Below are positions 27,432 through 38,105 of a stretch of 64,000 nucleotides of DNA, piece after piece. How positions within the stretch are numbered: position 1 is the stretch's first letter; each line of letters starts with the position of its first letter. Below the pieces are notes generated by a model. It had not been told where the DNA came from. It did no database searches and saw only the letters and a program-made list of their open reading frames with translations. This stretch comes from an uncultured Gammaproteobacteria bacterium. Lineage in GTDB: Bacteria; Pseudomonadota; Gammaproteobacteria; Pseudomonadales; Pseudohongiellaceae. The stretch is taken from NCBI GenBank assembly GCA_913048385.1, contig CAJWVZ010000009.1, forward strand, positions 37,132 through 101,131, written 5' to 3'. The translations under genes and the position numbers were made by a program.

Positions 27432-28799
27432 CTAAAGATAGAAAAGGTTTGCTAGACCTAAAAAAGCGAAAAATCCAACAGAGTCAGTTACTGTGGTAAG
27501 TGCTACTGACCCTGCGAGGGCCGGGTCAATCTTAAGCTTGTCTAATACTAGAGGAAGATAAGCTCCTGCAAGAGCTGCTGAAATAATATTAACAGCCAAT
27601 GCGCAAGCTATTATTAAACTGAGTCCCGCGTCTCGATACCAAAAATAAGTAATTCCACCGATTACTGCCGCCCATACGCTTCCATTTATGCTAGCGGCAC
27701 CAAGTTCTCTTATTAGTAACCACCGACGATTTAATAACGTTATATGACCTAACGCTAGACTACGAATCATGAGTGTCAATGTTTGAGATCCGGCGACGCC
27801 TCCCATGTTAGCAACAATTGGCATTAAAACCGCTAAGGCAACTGCCGAATCCAAAGTATCTTGAAACAGGTAAATTACTGCAGAAGCAAAAACAGCTGTT
27901 GTTAAGTTAACTCCGAGCCATGGAGCTCTACGGCGCGCCGTTTTGATGACGGGAGCAAAAGTGTCGTCTTCTTCATCCAGACCTGCCATGCTCATAAAAG
28001 AGTGCTCAGTGCTATCTCGGATTACGTCGACAATGTCATCGATCGTAATACGTCCAAGTAGTTTGTTATCAGCGCTTATTACTGGTGCAGAGACCCAGTC
28101 ATATCTTTCAAATAGCTGGGCTACTTGTTCTGCATTCATATCGACATGAACTCCCTTAACGCCATCCAGCATAACCTCGCTGGCTAACGTACTTGGATCG
28201 GAAACAAGCAAGGTCCGCAAGGGTATAGCTCCCATGAATTCGTCCTCGCGATTAACAACGTATAGATTATCTGTCATTTCAGGAAGTGCATTGTGCCGTC
28301 TGAGATACCTGAGTATTAGCTCCAATGTATGAGCAGGACGGACAGTAATAGTGTCTGTATTCATTAGCCCCCCCGCGGTATCCTCATTATAAGAGAGCAC
28401 CGTTTCAACGCGACTTCGGTCTTGTTCGTCCATTGCCGATAGGACTTGTGAAGTAATTTTTTGGGGGAGTTGTTGAAGAATATCGACTAGGTCATCTGTT
28501 GCTAGACCCTCTGTTATTTCAGCCACTTGTTTTGCATCGAGTTCTTTTAGAAATTCGTTCTGAATATCCTCGTTTAGGTATTGAAGGACCTCACCCTCGG
28601 CATCTTTGTCGATTAATTCCCATAAAACGCTTCTTGTTTTTGGGGGAGAAGACTCGAGGAGATGAGCGATACCCGCTGTTGAAAGAGTTTTCATCATTTG
28701 TTTTACTTGAAAGAGAGAACCTGAATCAAGTGCTACATTTAGGGCTATAGCGGGATCGTTTTCTGTTTTTATTTCTTTCGTTACTGACATTTGCGTCAC
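27432..28799 (-). CDS. mgtE: magnesium transporter MgtE
   Basis: A 455-residue Mg2+ channel. It has the acidic N-domain superhelix (LQQLPQKI and DEQDRSRVETVL), then GGLMNTD entering a CBS pair with the Mg-sensing surface, and about five C-terminal helices (NLTTAVFASAVIYLF onward, including ANMGGVAGSQTLTL). The frame opens with GTG at 28799; an ATG three codons later (28790) is also possible. It follows ptsN after about 260 non-coding bases in which I find no recognised Mg riboswitch. Confidence 0.93.
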   Translation of the reverse strand: MTQMSVTKEIKTENDPAIALNVALDSGSLFQVKQMMKTLSTAGIAHLLESSPPKTRSVLWELIDKDAEGEVLQYLNEDIQNEFLKELDAKQVAEITEGLATDDLVDILQQLPQKITSQVLSAMDEQDRSRVETVLSYNEDTAGGLMNTDTITVRPAHTLELILRYLRRHNALPEMTDNLYVVNREDEFMGAIPLRTLLVSDPSTLASEVMLDGVKGVHVDMNAEQVAQLFERYDWVSAPVISADNKLLGRITIDDIVDVIRDSTEHSFMSMAGLDEEDDTFAPVIKTARRRAPWLGVNLTTAVFASAVIYLFQDTLDSAVALAVLMPIVANMGGVAGSQTLTLMIRSLALGHITLLNRRWLLIRELGAASINGSVWAAVIGGITYFWYRDAGLSLIIACALAVNIISAALAGAYLPLVLDKLKIDPALAGSVALTTVTDSVGFFAFLGLANLFYL

Positions 28800-29062
28800 T
28801 CAGATTCCGGGTTTTTGATGCTTAACCTTATACTGACAGTTAGATAAACAAAAAGGAGTTTGTCTTAATATTGCCAGAGAGCAAGTTAATGTGTTCCTGC
28901 GGTATAACTCTGATTAGTAATTCCCTTGTAATGGTTTTTTTGAGAAAAACTTTTACCTTTTTATTTTTCTTCTTTCATAAGATTTTTTGCATGGGAATAT
29001 GTTGGTCAGTAATTTTTCTTAGTCGACGAAAAGACAAATTATTTTGTAAAATTGTCACTAAA

Positions 29063-29512
29063 TTAGGCCATTATAGCAACGTTGTATAGATCTTCGTTGT
29101 CGAAAGTTTGGCGCGCCATGAAACAAAAATCATCATCGCCGAGAAAATTGATGATTTCAGCTAGAGTATTATCATGCTGTTTATCATTGGAGCTTGGTGC
29201 CACTAACGCGAAAATCAAATCGACGGGCAGTCCGTCACTCGCCCCGAAGTCTATTGGGTTTTCAAGCGTAACGAGAAAGCCAGTAACTTCAGTGCATTCC
29301 GCAACTTTACAGTGAGGTATCGCTACGCCTCTACTCAAGCCGGTTGTGCCGAGACGCTCTCTTTCGACCAAAGCAGAAAAAACCACGTCAGCGTCAAATT
29401 TTTTGTCGTCTAAAGCGATGATGTCGCTCAGGGTACTTAGTAATTTTCCCTTGCTCGCGACGCTTATTTTATTATGGCAGCGCGTTGGGGTGAGAATTTC
29501 TTCGAGGATCAT
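29063..29512 (-). CDS. ptsN: nitrogen-regulatory PTS EIIA protein
   Basis: A 149-residue EIIA(Ntr) protein of the regulatory phosphotransferase chain. His67 in GVAIPHCK is the phosphorylation site, with ERERLGTTGLSRG before it. It links PTS-Ntr state to K+, nitrogen and envelope control. It lies 29 bases after rpoN with no hpf between them, and neither rapZ nor npr follows, unlike the usual rpoN operon. Confidence 0.93.
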   Translation of the reverse strand: MILEEILTPTRCHNKISVASKGKLLSTLSDIIALDDKKFDADVVFSALVERERLGTTGLSRGVAIPHCKVAECTEVTGFLVTLENPIDFGASDGLPVDLIFALVAPSSNDKQHDNTLAEIINFLGDDDFCFMARQTFDNEDLYNVAIMA

Positions 29513-29541
29513 ATTCGGGGAACCCTTCTTATCGTTATGTG

Positions 29542-31080
29542 TTACTTAAGGCGTTTGCGTTCGTTTGACGGAGGAATCATAAGCGCTTCGCGATATTTTG
29601 CTATCGTTCTCCTCGCCACATGTATCCCTCTTTCCTTCAAATTTTCAGTAATCTTCGAATCGCTGAGAGGTTTGCTAGTATCCTCAGATAGAATGAGTTT
29701 CCTGATTATGGCCCTAATTGCGGTCGACGAGCACTCTCCGCCTTCAACTGTCGAAACATGGCTTGAAAAAAAATACTTAAGTTCAAAATTTCCTTGTGGC
29801 GTGTTCATATATTTCTGGGTGGTTACTCGAGAAATTGTAGATTCATGCATCCCTATGGCGGATGCAATATCATTCAAAACCAAGGGCTTCATCGCTTCAT
29901 CCCCATGCTCAAGAAAGTCTTGCTGGCGTTCGATAATTTTGACCGATACTTTCATTAGTGTTTCGTTTCTACTTTTTAAGCTTTTAATAAACCATTTGGC
30001 TTCCTGCAAATTGGTCTTTAAAAAGGTATTATCTTCGCTTGTATCAGTCTTTCGGATTAAAGCAGCGTATTCAGTATTGATGCGTATTTTTGGGGCTATA
30101 TCTGGATTTAATTCTACTCTCCATTGGCCTGACTCAACATCTTTTTTCACCAGAACATCAGGTACTATATAATTGGATGGGCGAGGAGAAAAATCTGATC
30201 CGGGTCGCGGATTTAGATTTTCTATCATCTCAATTGCGGCTATCAGCGAGGATTCTTTAATTCGCAAGCGACGCATTATTTGAACGTAGTCACGACTACC
30301 AAGAAGTTCTATGTGCTTACTTACAACTTTTTTGGCATTTAAGACTGTGTTGCACTGGTCCATTTGATCGAGTTGAACTAATAAGCATTCAGAAAGATTT
30401 CTATAGGCAACACCAACTGGGTCGAATCGTTGAATTCTATGGAGGACTGCTAACACCTCATCCTGATCTATTCTATCAGTTTCGTCCTCTCCTTCGGACT
30501 GAAAACTCTTAGCTAAACTCTCTATATCGGAAGTTAAGCAGCCGTTAGTATCTATTGCATCAATAATGATTTCGCCAATGGCAGTATCGCGATCCGACAA
30601 GTGTGTTAGATTAAGTTGCCAGCGGAGGTAATCTTGAAGAGTGTCTTCCGAACTATCTCGAGACTCAAAGTCATAATCTAAATTATTGGGTGATGAATGG
30701 GTGTTGTAGGATTCTCCAAAACTATCATCCCAAGTTGAGTCTTCCGAGTTTTGTTGCGGCCAATCCTCTGATTCGGCCGGACGAACTTCTTCATCGTTGG
30801 AAGTGTCTTTATTCGTAACTAATTCACTATTTGAGACTTCTTGATTCTCTCTGTGCGGCTCTTCTGTTGAGAGGTCTGTGTCTTCAGAGTTCTCTTTTGC
30901 ATCAGCGCTATTGCTTTCGAAATCTTCATCGGCTAATTCAAGCATAGGGTTACTTTCTAAAGCCTCATGAATTTCGTGCTGAAGATCCAGCGTGCTGAGC
31001 TGAAGAAGACGAATCGCTTGTTGCAACTGCGGTGTCATCGTCAATTGCTGACCGAGTTTTAATTGCAACGAAAGTTTCAT
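29542..31080 (-). CDS. rpoN: RNA polymerase sigma-54 factor
   Basis: A 512-residue sigma factor for -24/-12 promoters. The Gln/Leu-rich activator-interaction region I begins SLQLKLGQQLTMTPQLQQA. An acidic linker of about 90 residues (region II) follows, then the core-binding part, the HTH, and the RpoN box ARRTIAKYRE (489-498), one conservative change from the consensus. It lies between lptB and ptsN as in other gammaproteobacteria. It is the partner required for the sigma-54 promoter at 9075 and for CbrB. Confidence 0.97.
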   Translation of the reverse strand: MKLSLQLKLGQQLTMTPQLQQAIRLLQLSTLDLQHEIHEALESNPMLELADEDFESNSADAKENSEDTDLSTEEPHRENQEVSNSELVTNKDTSNDEEVRPAESEDWPQQNSEDSTWDDSFGESYNTHSSPNNLDYDFESRDSSEDTLQDYLRWQLNLTHLSDRDTAIGEIIIDAIDTNGCLTSDIESLAKSFQSEGEDETDRIDQDEVLAVLHRIQRFDPVGVAYRNLSECLLVQLDQMDQCNTVLNAKKVVSKHIELLGSRDYVQIMRRLRIKESSLIAAIEMIENLNPRPGSDFSPRPSNYIVPDVLVKKDVESGQWRVELNPDIAPKIRINTEYAALIRKTDTSEDNTFLKTNLQEAKWFIKSLKSRNETLMKVSVKIIERQQDFLEHGDEAMKPLVLNDIASAIGMHESTISRVTTQKYMNTPQGNFELKYFFSSHVSTVEGGECSSTAIRAIIRKLILSEDTSKPLSDSKITENLKERGIHVARRTIAKYREALMIPPSNERKRLK

Positions 31081-31274
31081 TTTCTACTCTTACCCGTAGT
31101 TGTTTGCAAAATCATTGGGCTTTTGAGTCCGTCGCACAAAGAAGAACGAGTTTTCGACTTGAAGCATGAGGGTCCCTGACTATCCGTTATATCGTCGAGA
31201 ATTGATAAAATTTTAGTAGAAAAATTTTTCATCTTGGCGTTTGCAGCTTCGCCCCAAAACAGTTCAGTGAGTCA

Positions 31275-31994
31275 TTACAAATGAAATTCTGACCCAAGAT
31301 ATACTTTTTTAACCTGTGGGTCTTTTATAATGCTTTCAGAGTTGCCCTCAGCAATAATTTTCCCAGTGTTGACTATGTAGGCTCTGTGGCAAACGTCCAA
31401 GGTGTCTCGTACATTATGATCCGTGAGTAGTATTCCTATATTTCTTTTACTCAAGTGAATAATAATTTTTTTTAAGTCGTTAACTGAAATAGGGTCTACT
31501 CCCGCGAATGGCTCGTCGAGAAGCATGTAGCTTGGATTTGTGGCGAGTGCACGAGCGATTTCGGTCCGTCTTCTTTCGCCTCCAGATAAACTCATGCCGA
31601 TTGTGTCTCGTAAGTGAGATATTTTAAATTCCTCGAGTAATAATTCGAGCGTGTTAAGCCTTAATTCTTTCGTAAGATCTGAGCGCGTTTCTAAAATGGC
31701 CATAATGTTGTCTGCGACTGACAAAGTGCGAAATATTGAGGAATCTTGCGGCAAATAGCTTAATCCCTGAATTGCTCGTTGATGCATTGGAAGACTGGTT
31801 AGATCTTTCTCAGTTGTTTGGATACTCCCATTGTCAGCTTGAATCATACCAACAATCATGTAAAAACAAGTAGTTTTTCCGGCACCGTTGGGCCCGAGTA
31901 GGCCAACAATTTCCCCTTTGTTTACATTAATCGAGATGTCCTGAACAACCGTCCGATTTTTGTAGGACTTTCTAAGATTTAGGGTGCTGAGCAT
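31275..31994 (-). CDS. lptB: LPS export ABC transporter ATPase
   Basis: The 239-residue ATPase of the LptB2FG complex that lifts lipopolysaccharide out of the inner membrane. Walker A GPNGAGKT (34-41), signature [15 protein letters not shown], Walker [12 protein letters not shown] and the switch His in [11 protein letters not shown] are intact. It lies three bases after lptA. Confidence 0.96.
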   Translation of the reverse strand: MLSTLNLRKSYKNRTVVQDISINVNKGEIVGLLGPNGAGKTTCFYMIVGMIQADNGSIQTTEKDLTSLPMHQRAIQGLSYLPQDSSIFRTLSVADNIMAILETRSDLTKELRLNTLELLLEEFKISHLRDTIGMSLSGGERRRTEIARALATNPSYMLLDEPFAGVDPISVNDLKKIIIHLSKRNIGILLTDHNVRDTLDVCHRAYIVNTGKIIAEGNSESIIKDPQVKKVYLGSEFHL

Positions 31995-31997
31995 TAG

Positions 31998-32540
31998 CTA
32001 GTCCTTTTGTGGCTCCAGTTGGCCTTTGCAGGGGCCTTCAGCCTCGCGAACAAGATCTAGTTCCGAAGCATAAATTATCGCCTTACATCGCATGTTTGCG
32101 CTCGGTGATTGAAGGGTAGCATTGCCTGTTAATGTGATTAAACTAATCGGGCTAATTGCGTTGTCACTAGCTTCTTTATGGATACTGAGGAAATCGCTGG
32201 TCCCCGATACGGAGTCTTCAGAAAGACTAATTTGTTGCTGATAGCGCACAGGATTGCCTTCAACTGTGATCCTGCTCAATTCTCCGGTGCTGACAAAGTA
32301 CTCAATAACAGCAAAATCTCCCTCGAGCAATATTTTACCGTGGCTGATCTCGACGTTTTCTTCCATCTCGATTATTCGGAGATCATTTGCAATTTTCATG
32401 CTAGATTTGCCGGAGGCACTCCAATTGATTTTTTCTCTATTGTCAGTTTCAGCCGCGTGTAGGCAAACGTTTGTCCAGCAAACCTCAAATAAGAAGAGGA
32501 ACAGCAGCAGGGTCGCGTAACTTAAAGCTTTAATTTGCAT
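31998..32540 (-). CDS. lptA: LPS transport periplasmic bridge protein
   Basis: About 180 residues: signal peptide (LSYATLLLFLFLFEVCW, cleavage near LHAAE) and an OstA/LptA beta-jellyroll domain that carries LPS across the periplasm between LptC and LptD. MEENVEISHGKILLEGDFAVIEY is the characteristic strand pattern. I choose the ATG at 32540 with GAGG five bases upstream over a GTG two codons earlier. It overlaps the lptC end. Confidence 0.88.
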   Translation of the reverse strand: MQIKALSYATLLLFLFLFEVCWTNVCLHAAETDNREKINWSASGKSSMKIANDLRIIEMEENVEISHGKILLEGDFAVIEYFVSTGELSRITVEGNPVRYQQQISLSEDSVSGTSDFLSIHKEASDNAISPISLITLTGNATLQSPSANMRCKAIIYASELDLVREAEGPCKGQLEPQKD

Positions 32541-33144
32541 GTTCACCTCGATTTTTGCTTAAAAATTCCAGTTCACTCTTTTCCAAATCCGCAAATAAGC
32601 CTTTGGTGGTATGACTGATTTGGTAACCGGTCATGTTTGCCTCGAGATTTGTGAAGGCCGTTTTTTTTAACGAATCAAAGTATAGTTCTTCCGTTGTTAC
32701 AGTCAAAGCAGTAGCCGTCTTGGTTACCTCTTTAAGAATTACTCCGCCCGAAAACTTTATATTTGCAGCACCCTTGTTTAGTAGGAAATCTTTGTGTCTT
32801 TCGAGATTGGCTTTTGAGGCTGTTATTTCCCAAGTTGCAATACCAGAGTTATAAATCTCAATTTCGGGGAGCGTCATCTCAATCTCGATATCATTAAGCT
32901 GCGTTTGTTTGGTCGCGGCTATTCTGTAAATAATATTTCCAAAGGAATCGTAGAAAGTGCTCCGAATGCCGTTTGCCTGTGATTGAAAACTAACAGGGCT
33001 GTTTTGAGTCGCTTCCCGAACTTTATTTTCTATTCTTTTCTGATCTGTGATTTTTTTTACCACTAAGACTATTATGATCAGCGTTCCGATAATCAAAAGT
33101 TCTACCCTGGCATATTTTTTCAATTTCTTTTTAATTTGAGTCAT
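32530..33144 (-). CDS. lptC: LPS export inner-membrane protein LptC
   Basis: A 204-residue bitopic membrane protein: an N-terminal anchor (VELLIIGTLIIIVLVV) and a periplasmic jellyroll with the YRIAATKQTQ and LPEIEIYNSG strands typical of LptC. It connects LptB2FG to LptA. The ATG overlaps the kdsC stop and the gene end overlaps lptA, so kdsD-kdsC-lptC-lptA-lptB is one tightly coupled unit. Sequence conservation is naturally low; position strengthens the call. Confidence 0.88.
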   Translation of the reverse strand: MTQIKKKLKKYARVELLIIGTLIIIVLVVKKITDQKRIENKVREATQNSPVSFQSQANGIRSTFYDSFGNIIYRIAATKQTQLNDIEIEMTLPEIEIYNSGIATWEITASKANLERHKDFLLNKGAANIKFSGGVILKEVTKTATALTVTTEELYFDSLKKTAFTNLEANMTGYQISHTTKGLFADLEKSELEFLSKNRGEHAN

Positions 33145-33668
33145 TCGCGTTGAGAAAGGATAAAATCAATCATCTCACGGACGGCACCTGCGCCCCCGAG
33201 TTCTGAGGTTATTGCATGTGAAACCGCTTTAGCTGATGCATGACCTTTTGGTACGGTAATTGACAGACCTACTTTTTTTAGTATTGGAATATCGGGGATA
33301 TCGTCGCCTGCGTACGCAATCTCATTATAGGGAATGCCCGTTTGGTGACTGATATCTGCGAGGGCGCTTTCCTTGTTTAAGCAACCTTGTCTCACGATTT
33401 CTATGCCAAGTTCAGCGGCACGGGAAGTGACGATTTTCGATTCTCTTCCAGTTATGATCCCTATTTGCAGTTGCTTTGATATTGCAATTCGGATCCCTTG
33501 GCCGTCTAAAGTGTTAAAGGTTTTATACTCATCGCCAGAATTTGATAGATAAAGAAGCCCATCGGTTAGAATTCCATCGACGTCGAGTAGGAGCATGCGG
33601 ATAAATGAAGCTCGATTTTCTAAATCTTCGGAGCTGATTGGTTGGGTTCGTTTTATGTTTGGAGTCAT
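33141..33668 (-). CDS. kdsC: 3-deoxy-D-manno-octulosonate 8-phosphate phosphatase
   Basis: HAD-type phosphatase releasing Pi from Kdo-8-phosphate for LPS core synthesis. LLLDVDGILTDG carries the nucleophile pair Asp29/Asp31, then GRESKIVTSRAAELGI with the conserved Arg-Glu-Ser, and YAGDDIPDIPIL with the Mg-binding Asp. About 175 residues without a C2 cap, which fits KdsC. A TTG at 33680 overlapping the kdsD stop is an alternative start; I prefer the ATG at 33668 with GAGA upstream. Confidence 0.94.
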   Translation of the reverse strand: MTPNIKRTQPISSEDLENRASFIRMLLLDVDGILTDGLLYLSNSGDEYKTFNTLDGQGIRIAISKQLQIGIITGRESKIVTSRAAELGIEIVRQGCLNKESALADISHQTGIPYNEIAYAGDDIPDIPILKKVGLSITVPKGHASAKAVSHAITSELGGAGAVREMIDFILSQRE

Positions 33669-33676
33669 AGGATTTC

Positions 33677-34648
33677 TCAAACAACATTTGCTGTTAGAAG
33701 GTCATGCATTTTAATAAGGCCAGTTAGCTCAGCAGGTTGGTCCATCACTATCAGCACGTAAACATCTGTTGATTGCATTATAGCAGCGGCTTCAGCCGCC
33801 AATGCTGTAGATTTGATATGTTTAAAATTTTTTGATAGCACTTGACTGATAGGAGTCTTGCGAAGGTCGATTCCGCTATCTATTGAACGTCGAAGGTCAC
33901 CATCAGTAAATACACCAATAAGATTATCTTCGTCATCAAATACAGTTGTGAGACCAAATCCTTTGGTGCTAATTTCGAACAAGGCGTCAGCTAAAGAGGT
34001 TTTTGCGTGAGTCTTTGGGAGGGCTTCTCCGCTCTGCATTATGTCGCTCACCCGTATTAGAAGCTTTCGGCCAAGATTTCCTCCTGGATGCGAAAAGGCG
34101 AAGTCATCTTGAGTAAAACCCCTTGCTTCGAGTAATGCCATAGCCAACGCGTCACCCATAACTAAAGCTGCGGTTGTGCTTGATGTTGGAGCTAGCCCAA
34201 GAGGGCATGCCTCTTCAGAAACACTCACATCTAAGTTTGCAGATGCTGATCTGGCAATCTCGGAATTTGGGTCGCCGCTTAGTGTAATTAGAGGTATTTT
34301 TTTCCGTTTTAGGATTGGCAATAGACCGATAATTTCTTCTGTTCTTCCTGAGTTGGAAATCATGATAACTACATCGTCCGACGCTATCATACCTATATCG
34401 CCATGGCTCGCTTCAGCTGGATGAACAAACATAGCCATTGTTCCAGTGCTAGCCAAAGTTGCAGCTATTTTTCGGCCCACGTGCCCAGATTTTCCGATAC
34501 CAATGACAACAACACGGCCCGTGCTGGCTAAAATGATTTCGCAAGCTTTTTCAAATTCTTCGTCGAGGCGTGCCAACAGGTTGTTGACAGCTTTAAGCTC
34601 AATGCTAATGGTCCTTTTAGCAGAATTTATTAGATGGGTTTTGCTCAT
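33677..34648 (-). CDS. kdsD: D-arabinose-5-phosphate isomerase
   Basis: Converts ribulose-5-phosphate to arabinose-5-phosphate, the first Kdo precursor. The 323 residues comprise a SIS domain (GIGKSGHVGRKIAATLASTGT, HPAEASHGDIGMI, ISNSGRTEE) and a tandem CBS pair at the C-terminus. It begins the Kdo/LPS-transport run. Confidence 0.95.
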   Translation of the reverse strand: MSKTHLINSAKRTISIELKAVNNLLARLDEEFEKACEIILASTGRVVVIGIGKSGHVGRKIAATLASTGTMAMFVHPAEASHGDIGMIASDDVVIMISNSGRTEEIIGLLPILKRKKIPLITLSGDPNSEIARSASANLDVSVSEEACPLGLAPTSSTTAALVMGDALAMALLEARGFTQDDFAFSHPGGNLGRKLLIRVSDIMQSGEALPKTHAKTSLADALFEISTKGFGLTTVFDDEDNLIGVFTDGDLRRSIDSGIDLRKTPISQVLSKNFKHIKSTALAAEAAAIMQSTDVYVLIVMDQPAELTGLIKMHDLLTANVV

Positions 34649-34713
34649 GATGTAGGTTTTTCCAACGATTGAGTTTTGCGTTGTTTATGGGAGGGGGTGC
34701 CTATTTTTACGAA

Positions 34714-35661
34714 TTAAAGTTCATGTAAAACAAGCACAAACCATCCCAGGTACGTTAGGAGGAAAGTAGCTCCCGCAAGCCGGCCAACTTTTTTGTTAGC
34801 GTAAACACCATAGTAACAGAAACCTGTCAAAAGCAACGTAACAAAAAACATCGACATGTAGTCGCGGTAAAAAACCGTTGATTCAATCATGCTCGGACTC
34901 AAGATTCCCGGAAAAGGAAGAACGGCCAAAATATTTAGTAGGTTGGAACCGACGACGTTACCGAGCGCAATATCGTATTTTCTTTTGAGAATGCAACTTA
35001 TCGATGTGGCAAGTTCGGGCAGACTCGTCCCCCACGCTATTATGGTAAGGCCCACAATCACATCAGACACGCCAAAATATTCTGCAATACTTGTTGCGGA
35101 AGATACGAGTATTTTTGCGCCTACAACTAAAAGCGTAACGCCAAGCAAGATGTACCCAAATGCAAAAAATACGTTACGCAGGTTAAAATTCGGGGTAGCT
35201 CCAATTATGTTAGTGTCTTTTTTTTGTCGAAAAATTTTGAAACTTGCAAGAAGAATTATCAGGCATAGGCACATGGCATCGAAAGGGCCGAAATACAGGT
35301 CGACAAATAAAGCGCCAGTGAGGGTTGTAATAAATAGTAAGAACGGTAACTCCTGCTTTATAAGTATTGAAGGCGTTTTTAAAGGTACGAACAGCGTTGT
35401 TAGGCCAAGAACGACTCCTATATTAAATAGATTAGAGCCAAGGGTGTTGCCAATTGCGAGCTCAGGCTGTTGATTGAGCGCAGCGACTGCCGACGAGAAT
35501 ATCTCTGGTGCAGATGTGCCAAAAGCTACTACTGTTAATCCTATTAAAAGAGGGGAAATGCCAAAGGCTCTGGCTAAAGAAGATGCGCCGACAACAAATC
35601 TGTCTCCCCCCCAGATCAGCCCTGCGAATCCGATAAAAATCAACGTGATATTGAGGAACAT
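34714..35661 (-). CDS. sodium/calcium exchanger-type antiporter (YrbG family)
   Basis: A 315-residue membrane protein with an internal repeat of about five helices each. The two alpha-repeats read TVVAFGTSAPEIFSS with GNTLGSNLFNIG, and TIIAWGTSLPELATS with GNVVGSNLLNIL, which are the ion-binding signatures of CaCA exchangers. E. coli yrbG occupies the same place upstream of kdsD. Exchange of Na+ and Ca2+ is a family-level inference. Confidence 0.9.
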   Translation of the reverse strand: MFLNITLIFIGFAGLIWGGDRFVVGASSLARAFGISPLLIGLTVVAFGTSAPEIFSSAVAALNQQPELAIGNTLGSNLFNIGVVLGLTTLFVPLKTPSILIKQELPFLLFITTLTGALFVDLYFGPFDAMCLCLIILLASFKIFRQKKDTNIIGATPNFNLRNVFFAFGYILLGVTLLVVGAKILVSSATSIAEYFGVSDVIVGLTIIAWGTSLPELATSISCILKRKYDIALGNVVGSNLLNILAVLPFPGILSPSMIESTVFYRDYMSMFFVTLLLTGFCYYGVYANKKVGRLAGATFLLTYLGWFVLVLHEL

Positions 35662-35892
35662 ACATATAGTCTCTTCGTCGAGGGGATATAATGTCTACTA
35701 GAAGCGCGCCAGTCATATGATTAGTGCTGATTTCACTACATTCTGTTGCAGTACTTTAATGTTGGACTGTTTAGTTTTGCAAGTATTAATTCAATGCTAG
35801 AAGCTTTTGAGTTAATATCTGCGCTCTCAGCACAGATTGTGGGTTTGCACCCATCAACGCTCTGGGTTTTATTCTATTAGGGGGAAAGGCGA

Positions 35893-36504
35893 ATGAGATT
35901 GTTTTCAAGAATGCTGAAATTCATGTCGGTGTTAGTTGTTTTATCTACGCAGATTAATTTATTACAAGGTCAAAGCATGAGTGCCCTCGAAACTGCTGAG
36001 CTCGGAGTAAATACGCTTCTCGAGACAGCGATTGAATCAAAGAGTCTTTTTCTGACAGATCGAGAGCAGTATTTTGAAAAAATCGAATCTGTATTAGAGG
36101 GTTTTGTTGATTTTAGTGCCGTTGCACGAGTTGTGATGTCTCGCTTTGATGAACAAGCGAACATTGATCAAAGGGCACGGTTTGCTGATATTCTAAAAAG
36201 TTCGCTGACGCGATTTTATGGTGCTTCGCTTGTTTCGTATCAAGGAGAAGAGCTGATTTTTTTACCACAAGAGAACAAGGAGCTGGGTCCTCGTGACGAC
36301 GTGGTAGTGAGTATGGAATTAACAGGCGGATCTATGGAGCTGCAGCTGCAATATCAGATGTTTATAAATGATTCAGATGATTGGAAGTTAAAGAACTTAA
36401 GTCTTGCTGGAATTAACTTAGGCAGACAATATTTTGCGCAATTTTCAGCCCTAATGACGGAATATGATAATAATATTGATTCCGTGCTAGACAATTGGAA
36501 GTAG
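35893..36504 (+). CDS. mlaC: MlaC-type phospholipid-binding periplasmic protein
   Basis: A 203-residue secreted protein with a signal peptide (MLKFMSVLVVLSTQINLLQG) and the Ttg2/MlaC fold. FVDFSAVARVVMSRF, RFADILKSSLTRFYGASL and NLGRQYFAQFSALM are family signatures. MlaC shuttles phospholipid between the outer-membrane MlaA complex and the inner-membrane MlaFEDB transporter. mlaF, mlaE, mlaD and mlaB, which normally lie just upstream, are absent here; instead about 230 non-coding bases separate it from the divergent exchanger gene. It precedes ibaG and murA. Confidence 0.85.
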   Translation: MRLFSRMLKFMSVLVVLSTQINLLQGQSMSALETAELGVNTLLETAIESKSLFLTDREQYFEKIESVLEGFVDFSAVARVVMSRFDEQANIDQRARFADILKSSLTRFYGASLVSYQGEELIFLPQENKELGPRDDVVVSMELTGGSMELQLQYQMFINDSDDWKLKNLSLAGINLGRQYFAQFSALMTEYDNNIDSVLDNWK

Positions 36505-36519
36505 GCGAGGGAAGACAAG

Positions 36520-36765
36520 GTGAATTCACAAACGCTGTACAAGATTTTAGCTGATGCTATGCCTAACGCGGATTTGAAAATCGAGGGGGGTGAGGGTAAA
36601 TATTCTGTCTCAATGGTAGGGTCAGTGTTTGAGGGAATGACCCTGGTAAAGAGACAGAGATTCATCTATCAGTTTATTAATGACTATATCAGTAGTGGCG
36701 AAATACATGCTGTGACGATGCATCTAAAAACGCCCTCGGAAAAAATAGCTAGCGAGTCGATATGA
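36520..36765 (+). CDS. ibaG: BolA/IbaG family protein
   Basis: An 81-residue BolA-like protein. DLKIEGGEGKYSVSMVGSVFEGMTLVKRQRFIY corresponds to the BolA core with the RxRxxIY-type ending of helix 2. Such proteins pair with monothiol glutaredoxins and act in Fe-S or acid stress. The start is GTG with GAGGG upstream. The mla-ibaG-murA order is conserved in gammaproteobacteria. Confidence 0.88.
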   Translation: MNSQTLYKILADAMPNADLKIEGGEGKYSVSMVGSVFEGMTLVKRQRFIYQFINDYISSGEIHAVTMHLKTPSEKIASESI

Positions 36766-38061
<1,296 letters not shown>

Positions 38062-38105
38062 AAATATCTAAGGTCGGTTTGGCATTGAAAGGTAAAACTT
38101 GTGTG

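Noticed and set aside
28800..29062. Possible Mg2+ riboswitch in the leader of mgtE
   Set aside because: I looked for an M-box or similar conserved core on the minus strand and found only AT-rich sequence with no matching elements.
28871..29089. Phe-rich plus-strand frame of 72 codons between mgtE and ptsN
   Set aside because: It is an AT-rich chance frame without a ribosome site that runs into the ptsN 3' end on the other strand.
29474..30172. Long plus-strand frame (232 codons) opposite rpoN
   Set aside because: It is a shadow of the rpoN coding strand; the RpoN box and activator region are on the minus strand.
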